A stretch of 64,000 nucleotides of DNA, taken from Paramylibacter kogurei (GTDB lineage Bacteria > Pseudomonadota > Alphaproteobacteria > Rhodobacterales > Rhodobacteraceae). How positions within the stretch are numbered: the first letter of the stretch is position 1; every line of letters begins with the position of its first letter. Positions 26,959-34,933 of this stretch are shown one piece after another. The notes below the pieces were generated by a model that did no database searches, was not told the DNA's origin, and was given only the letters and a program-made list of their open reading frames with translations. Location: NCBI RefSeq assembly GCF_002742285.1, contig NZ_MDGM01000012.1, positions 496,001 through 560,000 on the forward strand, in the 5' to 3' direction. Position numbers and translations under genes: made by a program.

Positions 26959-27010
26959 GCGTGGGACAACTGGCGGACATGCGTGGGACAAGTGTCGGAC
27001 AACTGTATGG
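26959..27010. repeat. GGGACA-type repeat array upstream of serS
   Basis: It reads GCGTGGGACAACTGGCGG, then ACATGCGTGGGACAAG, then TGTCGGACAACTG: four units of about 12 bases built on GGACA. The first 25 bases match the prfC array at 9055 at all but one position, and the unit spacing agrees beyond that. It lies 90-140 bases upstream of serS and about 150 upstream of yajC. Confidence 0.55.
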
Positions 27011-27156
27011 CGCCAACGCAGGACACAGATTTGGCCAAACACTCACGGTTTTGCGATGTTTGCGCGGTTATGCTTGCCAATATCCCATGCCGCCTATAGT
27101 AATCGTGCGACTGAAATTTCACGGGTGTTTTGCACCCAAAAACACGAGGGTTTTAA

Positions 27157-27507
27157 ATGTTTGTTTCTCCTGCTTATGCACAGGCTGCGGGTGCACCGGG
27201 TGGTGCGTTAGGGTCTTTTATTCCGTTGATCCTGATTTTTGCGATCATGTATTTTTTGATGATCCGCCCACAACAACAGAAAATCAAACAGCATCGTGCG
27301 ATGGTGGATGCATTGCGCAAGGGTGATCAGATTGTGACATCTGGTGGTATCATCGGCAAAGTGACCAAGGTAGGCAGCGACAATGAAATCGAAGTTGAAA
27401 TCGCAACCGGTGTTAAAGTGCGCGTTGTACAGCACACGGTGCAAACGGTTTTGAACAAAACCGAGCCAGCGAAATCTGCAAAAACAGAAAAAACCGTTAA
27501 AAAATAA
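27157..27507 (+). CDS. yajC: Preprotein translocase subunit YajC
   Basis: A small single-span protein associated with SecDF in the inner membrane. The 116-residue product has one helix (about residues 20-38), the conserved MIRPQQQ motif, a small beta domain (GDQIVTSGGIIGKVTKV) and a Lys-rich end. It is the first gene of the yajC-secD-secF operon. Confidence 0.96.
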   Translation: MFVSPAYAQAAGAPGGALGSFIPLILIFAIMYFLMIRPQQQKIKQHRAMVDALRKGDQIVTSGGIIGKVTKVGSDNEIEVEIATGVKVRVVQHTVQTVLNKTEPAKSAKTEKTVKK

Positions 27508-27531
27508 TCACACTCATACAGGCGCAAGTTC

Positions 27532-29220
27532 ATGCTCCAATTTTCTCTCTGGAAAAAGATCGTTATCTGGGGGCTGTGTGCTCTTGGTATTTTATTGGCA
27601 ATTCCAAACGGGTTTTACGACCGCGTTGAACAAAGCAATGATGCCAATGTGGTGTTAAGCGGTGGATTGGCCGCAAACCCAGAAATCGGTGCGATGAGCG
27701 GGGCAGAGCTGGAAACGGTGGCGGATCAGTGGCCATCGTGGATGCCATCGTCATTGGTGAACCTTGGGCTTGATTTGCGCGGTGGTGCGCATTTGTTGGC
27801 TGCGGTGCAGGTTGGCGATGTTTACGCCACACGCATGGATGATTATTGGCAACAAGTATTGGGTGAATTGCGCGGCGAGCGTGCCACGATTGGCACCATT
27901 CGCCGTGTGGACGCCGCAGATGGTGAATTGCGCGTGCGCATATCCAAGCCAGAACAAATGGAACGTGCGTTGGAATTGGTGCGTGGATTGGCCAGCCCGA
28001 TTGTAACCCTGTCTGGTGCCGGTTCCAATGATATCGAGGCACGTGCCGATGGTGATGTGATCGTCATTACGATGTCAGAGGCCGAGATTTTGGCCACCAA
28101 TGATCGCACCATGGCGCAATCATTGGAAATCGTGCGTCGCCGCGTGGACGAAGCAGGCACACGCGAGCCGATTATCCAACGCCAAGGCGAAGATCGCATT
28201 TTGATCCAAGTCCCCGGTATCGGTAGCGCGGAAGAATTGAAATCCCTGATCGGGAAAACCGCGAAATTGACATTCCACCCCGTGGCAGGGCGCACATCGG
28301 ATGAAAATACCCGATTGCAAGCACGTCAAATTTTGTTGCCTGCGGGTGATGAGCAGGGCGTGTTTTACATTTTGGATAAAACGCCCGTCATTACGGGTGA
28401 TCATTTGGTAGATGCATCCGCACAGTTTGATCAAAATAATCGCCCAGCAGTTGGATTTCGTTTGAATACCACAGGTGGTAAGATTTTTGGCGAATATACC
28501 GCCAATAATATTGGCCAACCCTTTGCGATTGTATTGGATGAAGAGGTCGTAAGCGCCCCGACCATTCAATCACATATTTCAGGTGGTTCAGGCATTATCA
28601 CCGGTAATTTTAGCGTTGAAGAAACCACAAACCTGTCCATTCAATTGCGTGCAGGTGCGTTACCTGCGGGGCTAACGTATCTAGAAGAGCGCACCATTGG
28701 GCCAGAGCTGGGCCAAGATAGCATTGATGCGGGCGCGTTGGCCTGTATGGTTGCCTTTGGCGCGGTGCTGGTTTTCATGTTCCTCAGCTATGGTTTGTTT
28801 GGATTGTTTGCCAATGTGGCCTTGATCATCAACGTGGCCTTGATTTTCGGCCTGTTATCCGCAATTGGCGCGACGTTAACCTTGCCCGGTATTGCGGGGA
28901 TCGTTTTGACGATTGGTATGGCGGTGGATGCCAATGTGTTGGTGTTCGAACGTATCCGCGAAGAATTAAAAGCCGCCAAAGGCCCCGCACGTGCGATCGA
29001 GCTGGGTTATGAACGTGCGTTTAGTGCGATTATTGACGCCAATATCACCACATTGATCGCCGCAATCATCCTGTTTGTGATGGGCAGCGGCCCAGTGCGC
29101 GGATTTGCCGTCACACTTGGACTTGGTATCGTGACATCGGTGTTCACCGCGATTTGGGTGACACGCTTGATTATTTCAACATGGCTTGCGCATAAGCGGC
29201 CAAAAACAATCGACGTTTAA
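27532..29220 (+). CDS. secD: Protein translocase subunit SecD
   Basis: An RND-type accessory subunit that uses proton motive force to help complete protein export. The 562-residue protein has an N-terminal helix, the conserved LGLDLRGGAHLL (about residues 81-92), a large periplasmic P1 domain and five C-terminal helices. The latter contain GIAGIVLTIGMAVDANVLVFERIREE, shown here in part as GMAVDANVLVFERIREE. It is 12 bases upstream of secF. Confidence 0.97.
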   Translation: MLQFSLWKKIVIWGLCALGILLAIPNGFYDRVEQSNDANVVLSGGLAANPEIGAMSGAELETVADQWPSWMPSSLVNLGLDLRGGAHLLAAVQVGDVYATRMDDYWQQVLGELRGERATIGTIRRVDAADGELRVRISKPEQMERALELVRGLASPIVTLSGAGSNDIEARADGDVIVITMSEAEILATNDRTMAQSLEIVRRRVDEAGTREPIIQRQGEDRILIQVPGIGSAEELKSLIGKTAKLTFHPVAGRTSDENTRLQARQILLPAGDEQGVFYILDKTPVITGDHLVDASAQFDQNNRPAVGFRLNTTGGKIFGEYTANNIGQPFAIVLDEEVVSAPTIQSHISGGSGIITGNFSVEETTNLSIQLRAGALPAGLTYLEERTIGPELGQDSIDAGALACMVAFGAVLVFMFLSYGLFGLFANVALIINVALIFGLLSAIGATLTLPGIAGIVLTIGMAVDANVLVFERIREELKAAKGPARAIELGYERAFSAIIDANITTLIAAIILFVMGSGPVRGFAVTLGLGIVTSVFTAIWVTRLIISTWLAHKRPKTIDV

Positions 29221-29232
29221 GGGGCGAAAACC

Positions 29233-30198
29233 ATGCGTTTAAAACTGATCCCATCCGAAACAAATTTTGATTTCTTTCGCTTTTCGCCGATTACATTGGG
29301 TGCATCTGCGCTGGCGATGATCGTGTCGATCTTTCTGTTCTTTTCTATGGGGTTGAACTACGGCATTGATTTCAAAGGTGGTACAACCATTCGCACGGAT
29401 TCCACCCATGCCGTTGATGTTGCGCAATATCGCGCGGCGTTGGATGCGTTGAATTTGGGCGATATTTCAGTGACCGAAGTATTCGATCCGACCAAGCCTG
29501 ACCAACATGTTGCACAGGTACGTTTCGAAGCCCAAGAGGGTGACGAGGCAGTGACAACCGAAACCATTACGGCGGTAAAGGCAGCATTGAATGCCATCGA
29601 CCCTGATATGACATTCCCACAGGTGGACAGTGTTGGCCCACAGGTATCTGGCGAATTGGTGAAAACCGCAATCATTGCGGTGTTATTATCCGTAGGCGCG
29701 GTGTTGTTTTACATCTGGCTGCGGTTTGAATGGCAATTTTCATTGGGTGCGGTGGCCGCTTTGGTGCATGATATTGTGCTGACAATTGGGGTGTTTTCGC
29801 TATTTCAAATGAGCTTTGATTTGAACATCATTGCGGCCTTGTTGACCATTGTTGGGTATTCATTGAACGATACGGTTGTTGTATTTGACCGTGTGCGTGA
29901 AAACCTTCGCAAATACAAGAAACGCCCATTGGTCGAGGTTTTGAACCTGTCGATCAATGAAACGCTGAGCCGTACGGTAATGACATCTGTCACCACATTG
30001 ATCGCATTGATCAGCCTGTTTGTGCTGGGCGGTGATGTGATCCACGGTTTTGTTTTTGCGATGATTTGGGGCGTAGTGGTTGGGACATATTCATCTGTAT
30101 TTGTCGCTTCTGCTATTTTGCTTCGCTTGGGTGTGAAGCGCGATTGGGAAAAACAAGACGGAGCCGCAGGCACGCAATTCGCCAATATCGACGCGTAA
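29233..30198 (+). CDS. secF: Protein translocase subunit SecF
   Basis: Partner of SecD. The 321-residue protein has GLNYGIDFKGGT near residue 46 (the SecF counterpart of the SecD N-terminal motif) and six helices in total. The conserved helix-4 region is GYSLNDTVVVFDRVREN. The ATG has AAGGGGCG upstream. A TauE-like gene starts one base after the stop. Confidence 0.97.
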   Translation: MRLKLIPSETNFDFFRFSPITLGASALAMIVSIFLFFSMGLNYGIDFKGGTTIRTDSTHAVDVAQYRAALDALNLGDISVTEVFDPTKPDQHVAQVRFEAQEGDEAVTTETITAVKAALNAIDPDMTFPQVDSVGPQVSGELVKTAIIAVLLSVGAVLFYIWLRFEWQFSLGAVAALVHDIVLTIGVFSLFQMSFDLNIIAALLTIVGYSLNDTVVVFDRVRENLRKYKKRPLVEVLNLSINETLSRTVMTSVTTLIALISLFVLGGDVIHGFVFAMIWGVVVGTYSSVFVASAILLRLGVKRDWEKQDGAAGTQFANIDA

Positions 30199-30199
30199 T

Positions 30200-30949
30200 A
30201 TGGAATTGATCCAGCAGGCATTGCAAATTGACGGGCTTTGGCTGTTGGTTTTTGCGGTGAGCCTTGCTGGATTGGTGCGTGGGTTTGCGGGGTTTGGCAC
30301 GGCGATGGTGTTTATGCCCATCGCCGCACAGGTGGTGGAACCGATCACCGCCATTATCATGTTGCTGGTTTTTGATCTGTTTGGACCGCTGGCGCTGTTG
30401 CCCCGTGCTTGGCATGATGGTGAACCACGTGATGTGGGGTTGTTGGGGCTGGGCGCGATTATCGGGTTGCCGTTTGGCGTGTACCTATTGACCCAGCTTG
30501 ACCCCGTTGTGTTTCGCTGGATGGTGTCATGTTTGGCGTTAATGATGCTGGTGCTGTTGATTAGCGGCTGGCGGTATCGCAATCCGTTGAACGCAATCAT
30601 GACATCAATTGTGGGGGTGATCAGCGGATTTTTATGCGGCATTGCCGCGCTGCCAGGACCGCCGGTGATATTGTCATATATGTCCAGCCCACGCGCACCT
30701 GCGATGGTGCGGGGCAATACGATATTATATCTGTTTCTTGTGGATATCATGACCTTTGTCGTGTTCGCGATCAAAGGGTTGTTAACCATTGTGCCCATGG
30801 TCATCGGCGTGATCCTTGCGGTGCCATATGGCATTGGCGGGCTGGTGGGGCAGTGGATTTTCAATCCTGACAAGGAACATATCTATCGCCGTGTGGCCTA
30901 TGCCATTATTGGGATCAGTGCCCTTGCAGGCATGCCAATTTGGGATTAG
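30200..30949 (+). CDS. TauE/SafE (TSUP) family sulfite/organic anion exporter
   Basis: The 249-residue product has about eight membrane helices in two similar halves. The first half has GLVRGFAGFGTAMVFMPI and the second GVISGFLCGIAALPGPP, the duplicated TSUP signature. Family members move sulfite, sulfoacetate or other small anions; the substrate here is unknown. It starts one base after secF and may be co-transcribed. Confidence 0.9.
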   Translation: MELIQQALQIDGLWLLVFAVSLAGLVRGFAGFGTAMVFMPIAAQVVEPITAIIMLLVFDLFGPLALLPRAWHDGEPRDVGLLGLGAIIGLPFGVYLLTQLDPVVFRWMVSCLALMMLVLLISGWRYRNPLNAIMTSIVGVISGFLCGIAALPGPPVILSYMSSPRAPAMVRGNTILYLFLVDIMTFVVFAIKGLLTIVPMVIGVILAVPYGIGGLVGQWIFNPDKEHIYRRVAYAIIGISALAGMPIWD

Positions 30950-30958
30950 GCAGGGGGT

Positions 30959-31312
30959 ATGCAGTTAAAAGAAATCACATATGACGGCCAGCCACCGATT
31001 GATTCATACGGGCCTGGCTTTTTCCGTGTCGAAGATAAAATCCATGACGGCCATTTATTGATGCTGCCAACGGGCGTGTTTCAATGGGGCGGGTTTGACG
31101 ATTTGGAAAAAATCATCGCAGCAATTGATGCATTGGATGTGATTTTCATCGGGACGGGCGCAGATATGGCGCAAATTCCAGCCGCTGCGCGCGCGATATT
31201 TGAAAAAAACGCCGTACCATTCGAAGTGATGGCAAGCCCATCCGCAAGCCGCACATATAATATCCTGTTGTCCGAAGGGCGGCGCGTGGGGGCGGCGTTG
31301 ATCGCGGTCTAA
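30959..31312 (+). CDS. Mth938-like domain protein (DUF498)
   Basis: The 117-residue protein is a single Mth938-like domain: GPGFFRVEDKIHDGHLL, LPTGVFQWG, then VIFIGTGADMAQIP. Family relatives include the mitochondrial complex I assembly factor NDUFAF3. In alphaproteobacteria it is recurrently found beside secDF, as here, so a role in membrane protein assembly is a reasonable inference. GGGGG precedes the ATG at 30959. Confidence 0.9.
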   Translation: MQLKEITYDGQPPIDSYGPGFFRVEDKIHDGHLLMLPTGVFQWGGFDDLEKIIAAIDALDVIFIGTGADMAQIPAAARAIFEKNAVPFEVMASPSASRTYNILLSEGRRVGAALIAV

Positions 31313-31424
31313 TCCCAAAGGATGACGCAAATTTACGCGCCAAAGAATTATTTACCACTGTAATTGCATGGCAGATACGCTATAGCTGAAACAGAAATTA
31401 CCACCCTAACGAAAGAGGCATAAC

Positions 31425-32033
31425 ATGGCTTTTGAACTTCCTGATCTACCTTATGCGCATGATGCGTTGGCCGCTGGCGGCATGTCTGCGGAAACATTGG
31501 AATTCCACCACGATCTGCACCACAAGGCATATGTGGACAATGGCAATAAATTGATTGCCGGCACCGAATGGGATGGCAAATCCTTGGAAGAGATTATCGT
31601 TGGCACATATGATGCAAAATCTGTGGCGCAAAATGGTATTTTCAACAACATCAGCCAGTTGTGGAACCACAACGAATTTTGGAAAATGATGGGCCCAACA
31701 GGGCGCAAAATGCCATCCGAATTGGAAGCGGCGATCAAAGACAGCTTTGGTTCTGTTGAAGATTTCAAAACAGCCTTTGGCGCAGCGGGTGCTGGTCAAT
31801 TTGGTTCAGGCTGGTGCTGGTTGGTGAAAAATGCCGATGGCGGTTTGGAAGTAACCAAAACCGAAAACGGCGTGAACCCATTATGCTTTGGTCAAACGGC
31901 ATTGTTGGGCTGTGATGTTTGGGAACATTCATATTACATTGATTTCCGCAACAAGCGTCCCGTTTATTTGTCAAACTTCCTCGACAATCTTGTTGATTGG
32001 GAAAATGTAGCGAGCCGTCTGGCAGCCGCATAA
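31425..32033 (+). CDS. sodB: Superoxide dismutase, iron type
   Basis: It converts superoxide to peroxide and oxygen. The 202-residue protein has metal ligands in LEFHHDLHHKAYVDN (His), NNISQLWNHNEFW (His) and GCDVWEHSYYIDF (Asp and His). The Gln in ISQLWNH, together with the Gly in TENGVNPL where Mn enzymes usually carry Gln, points to iron. No signal peptide is seen, so it is cytoplasmic. AAAGAGGC precedes the ATG, and a 14-bp-stem terminator follows. Confidence 0.94.
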   Translation: MAFELPDLPYAHDALAAGGMSAETLEFHHDLHHKAYVDNGNKLIAGTEWDGKSLEEIIVGTYDAKSVAQNGIFNNISQLWNHNEFWKMMGPTGRKMPSELEAAIKDSFGSVEDFKTAFGAAGAGQFGSGWCWLVKNADGGLEVTKTENGVNPLCFGQTALLGCDVWEHSYYIDFRNKRPVYLSNFLDNLVDWENVASRLAAA

Positions 32034-32051
32034 ACCAAACCGAATAATTGG

Positions 32052-32088
32052 ACGGCCCAAGAATCGAAGTGATTCTTGGGCCGTTTTC
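32052..32088 (+). terminator. Intrinsic terminator of sodB
   Basis: A 14-bp perfect stem (ACGGCCCAAGAATC and its complement) with loop GAAGT, followed by TTTT, begins 18 bases after the sodB stop. Confidence 0.9.
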
Positions 32089-32154
32089 ATTTGTGCTCTG
32101 CACCATTTGGCAACCAATGGTTGTGCGGCAAGTGGATTTAAAGAAGAAAACACA

Positions 32155-32184
32155 AAATTTGTGCAAAGTTGCGAAATTTGTGCA
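32155..32184. repeat. Direct repeat AAATTTGTGCA with 19-bp period
   Basis: Exact 11-base copies at 32155-32165 and 32174-32184, followed by a related AAATTCGCA at 32189-32197. They sit just upstream of the TTGACT box at 32204 and may be regulator sites for the transcript that starts there. Confidence 0.4.
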
Positions 32185-32203
32185 GAAAATTCGCATGATT
32201 TTC

Positions 32204-32321
32204 TTGACTCTGAACGCTGTTACCGCGACGTTACGTTCAAACGCTAAACAACGGGAGGACTAGACCTTGGTCTAGGTTGTTGGGCAAAGACCCTGCAGAG
32301 AAATCTGCGGGGTTTCTTTTT
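32204..32321 (+). ncRNA. Candidate small RNA with its own promoter and terminator
   Basis: TTGACT (32204-32209) may be a -35 box; the -10 near 32227-32233 is weak. The predicted transcript folds into hairpin 1: AACAAC/GTTGTT outer stem, CTAGACC/GGTCTAG inner stem, with a bulged GGGAGGA on the 5' side. A strong terminator hairpin (32288-32321, GCAGA/TCTGC core) ends in TTTTT. No coding frame of useful length lies inside, and rarD begins after it. It could be a stand-alone sRNA or a rarD leader/attenuator. Confidence 0.45.
32288..32321 (+). terminator. Intrinsic terminator between sodB and rarD
   Basis: AGACCCTGCAGA pairs with TCTGCGGGGTTT across a GAAA-type loop, followed by CTTTTT. It ends about 25 bases before the rarD start, so it terminates a short upstream transcript or attenuates rarD. 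Confidence 0.8.
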
Positions 32322-32345
32322 GCAAAAATGAACAAGGATTCGGAT

Positions 32346-33242
32346 ATGCGCGACAGCACAAAAGGTGTGATTGCGATGGTTTTGGCCTGTACGATCTGGG
32401 GTCTGTCCGCGCTGTATTATCGCCAAATCGCACATGTCCCACCGTTAGAGGTGTTAAGCCATCGCACGATCTGGTCTGCGTTGTTGTTATTGCTGTTCAT
32501 CGGGATCAAAGGGCGGTTGCATGAATTGCGCGCATTATTGCGCGATGGGCGTGCGATGGCGTTGGTTGTGCTGGCGGCGGTGATGATTTCAATCAACTGG
32601 TTTGTGTTCATCTATTCCGTACAGGTTGGCAAATTGGCCGAGAGCAGCCTTGGTTATTACATATTCCCATTGATCGCTGTTGTGCTGGGTTATCTGTTCT
32701 TGGGTGAACGATTGTCACACCGACAATGGTTTGCGGTGGCATTGGCGTTTATCGCGGTTAGTTTGCTGACCTATGGTTTGGGCGTGGCACCGTGGATTTC
32801 ATTGATCCTTGGCGGCACGTTTGGATTATACGGGTTGATCAAAAAACCATTGGCAGCGGGGCCAACCATTACCGTATTGGGCGAGGTGGTATTGCTATCA
32901 CCATTGGCCGCGATCTGGATTTGGGGTGCGCATACACAAGGTTGGATTGGCATTGTTGATCGCCCCGGTGGATTTTTTGGCAACGGCATTGATACGTTTT
33001 GGTTGATCTTTGCAGGGCCAATGACGGCGGGGCCGCTGGTTTTGATGGCCTATGCGATGAAACGGCTCAGCCTTGCGAGCGTTGGGTTGGTGCAATATGT
33101 CAATCCGACAATCCAGTTTTTATTGGCAACGGTTATATTCATGGAACCGTTCACCAATTGGCACCTGATCGCATTTGCGTTGATTTGGATTGGGCTTGCG
33201 ATTTATTCCATAGAAAGCTGGCGCAATCAGGATAAAACCTGA
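32346..33242 (+). CDS. rarD: EamA-family permease RarD
   Basis: A drug/metabolite transporter superfamily membrane protein with about ten helices. The 298-residue product carries the RarD-typical VLACTIWGLSALYYRQI (about residues 10-26), LSHRTIWSALLLL and GLVQYVNPTIQFLLAV-like end (here LVQYVNPTIQFLLATV). Substrates of the family are poorly known. ATG 32346 has AAGGA eight bases upstream; ATG 32328 is an alternative. Its end overlaps the convergent LOG-family gene by 16 bases. Confidence 0.92.
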   Translation: MRDSTKGVIAMVLACTIWGLSALYYRQIAHVPPLEVLSHRTIWSALLLLLFIGIKGRLHELRALLRDGRAMALVVLAAVMISINWFVFIYSVQVGKLAESSLGYYIFPLIAVVLGYLFLGERLSHRQWFAVALAFIAVSLLTYGLGVAPWISLILGGTFGLYGLIKKPLAAGPTITVLGEVVLLSPLAAIWIWGAHTQGWIGIVDRPGGFFGNGIDTFWLIFAGPMTAGPLVLMAYAMKRLSLASVGLVQYVNPTIQFLLATVIFMEPFTNWHLIAFALIWIGLAIYSIESWRNQDKT

Positions 33243-33787
33243 TTAAGCACGCGCATTGCGGCGGGAACTGATTCACATATCGTGAAAAAGTCGCGGTTAT
33301 GCGGGGCGACAAATCCGTTTTCGATCTGATGATCAATCATTGTCACCATCGGATCCCAATACCCATCGATATTCAAAATCACACAGTGTTTTTCATGCAA
33401 TCCCAATTGGCGCCACGTCAGTAATTCGAAAAACTCATCCAGCGATCCAAGCCCGCCCGGTAACAGGACAAAAGCATCTGAATTCATCACCATCACCTTT
33501 TTGCGTTCATGCATATTTTCGGTGATGATAAAATGGGTCAGATCACGTTTGCCCACCTCTTGGTCCAATAAATGCACAGGGATCACGCCAAACGTTTGCC
33601 CGCCCGCCGATTGCGCAGCATTGGCCACAGCCCCCATAAGCCCCACATCACCTGCACCATAAACAAGACGCAAATCTGCATCTGCCAATGCGCGTCCCAG
33701 ATCAATTGCGGATTGTTGAAAACTATCCTGTTTGCCCATGCGCGAGCCGCAATAAACACATACGGATTTGATTAAATTTTGGGTCAT
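33227..33787 (-). CDS. LOG family protein (cytokinin riboside 5'-monophosphate phosphoribohydrolase-like)
   Basis: The 186-residue Rossmann-like protein has VCVYCGSRMG near the N-terminus, VYGAGDVGLMG (about residues 42-52), ENMHERKKVM and the family motif PGGLGSLDEFFE (about 109-120). In the last, Ser replaces the usual Thr of PGGxGT. Family enzymes release nucleobases from nucleoside monophosphates. The bacterial physiological substrate is uncertain. Confidence 0.92.
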   Translation of the reverse strand: MTQNLIKSVCVYCGSRMGKQDSFQQSAIDLGRALADADLRLVYGAGDVGLMGAVANAAQSAGGQTFGVIPVHLLDQEVGKRDLTHFIITENMHERKKVMVMNSDAFVLLPGGLGSLDEFFELLTWRQLGLHEKHCVILNIDGYWDPMVTMIDHQIENGFVAPHNRDFFTICESVPAAMRVLNQVLS

Positions 33788-33871
33788 TGGAAAAACCTTT
33801 GTGAAAAAACTAGGGAGAATGTGTTTTTTGGCATTATAGTTGGGTGAAATCGAATGTCACGTGGGGGTCAC

Positions 33872-34867
33872 ATGAACGACGAAATTAATTCAGTATCACA
33901 CAAGGGAAAATATGGTGTGTTGATCGCCGCACTGGTGCTGCTTGCGGTGATTGTTTGGCTGGTGCAATCCTTGATCCCCAAACCAGTGATTGATGTTGTC
34001 GATGATGTGGTGACACCCCAGACCCCTGATAATTCAGCATCTGTTGACGAAGCGCCAAAACCCGTCGAATTGGCGCAACCCGACGCGCCGAAATTTGATG
34101 TGGTACGTGTGGATGAAACGGGGGGTGCGGTGATTGCGGGGCGCGGCGAACCATCCACAACCGTCACAATCACAGGGAACGGTCAGGAAATCGGCCAAGC
34201 CGAGGTTGGTGCAGATGGTAATTTCGTCGCCCTATTGGATGTGCCAGCAGGGGATGAACCCACCGCTTTGCGGCTCCAATCCCAAACGGGTGATACCACG
34301 TCGGAAGACAGTTTTCTGGTAATGCCCATTGCACCTGAATCAAATGCAACACCGATGATTGTTGGCACACAGGATGGTCAGGTGATCACAACCCCATCCC
34401 ATGTGGTGGATCAATCCCAACCCCCCAGTGTTGTCAGCGAAATCACGTTGGATACAATTGATTATGCCGCCACGGGCGATGTTGTATTCTCAGGGCGTGG
34501 CGTTGCCGATAATTCTGTGCGGGTCTATGTGAATAACGAACCCCAGCAAGTTGGACAAATTGACAATGGGCGTTGGTCTGTTGCGCTGCCTGATGTGGAC
34601 GAGGGGATATATACGGTTCGCATCGATTCCATTTCACAAACGGGTCAAGTGACATCACGCGTTGAAAGCCCGTTTAAACGCGAAATCCCAGATGGGGATA
34701 TATTAAGCGATAGCGTGACCATTCAACCTGGGTTTACGCTTTGGGCTTTGGCAAAGCAAAAATACGGGGCGGGGATGCGATTTGTGCAAATCTTTGATGC
34801 CAATCGCGACTCGATCAAAGACCCCGATTTGATTTATCCAGGACAAGTGTTCACATTACCGAACTAG
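33872..34867 (+). CDS. Membrane-anchored LysM protein with Ig-like domains
   Basis: The 331-residue product has one N-terminal membrane helix (about residues 14-33) and a Pro/Asp-rich linker. Two strand-rich Ig-like modules follow (GRGEPSTTVTITGNGQEIG and GRGVADNSVRVYVNNEPQQ), then a C-terminal LysM domain (PGFTLWALAKQKYGAGMRF to YPGQVFTLPN). It is likely periplasmic and binds peptidoglycan. ATG 33872 has GGGGG upstream; ATG 33854, six codons earlier, is also possible. The ABC exporter gene follows after 66 bases. Confidence 0.85.
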   Translation: MNDEINSVSHKGKYGVLIAALVLLAVIVWLVQSLIPKPVIDVVDDVVTPQTPDNSASVDEAPKPVELAQPDAPKFDVVRVDETGGAVIAGRGEPSTTVTITGNGQEIGQAEVGADGNFVALLDVPAGDEPTALRLQSQTGDTTSEDSFLVMPIAPESNATPMIVGTQDGQVITTPSHVVDQSQPPSVVSEITLDTIDYAATGDVVFSGRGVADNSVRVYVNNEPQQVGQIDNGRWSVALPDVDEGIYTVRIDSISQTGQVTSRVESPFKREIPDGDILSDSVTIQPGFTLWALAKQKYGAGMRFVQIFDANRDSIKDPDLIYPGQVFTLPN

Positions 34868-34933
34868 GCTCTGGTCATTCTGTGCATCGGGGCGTAGTTT
34901 CCCGTCAGGCACGATGAATGAAGGAAATTTCCC

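Noticed and set aside
26865..27326. A plus-strand frame running from serS upstream sequence into yajC.
   Set aside because: It reads through the GGGACA repeat array and then yajC in the wrong frame; yajC is unmistakable in the other frame.
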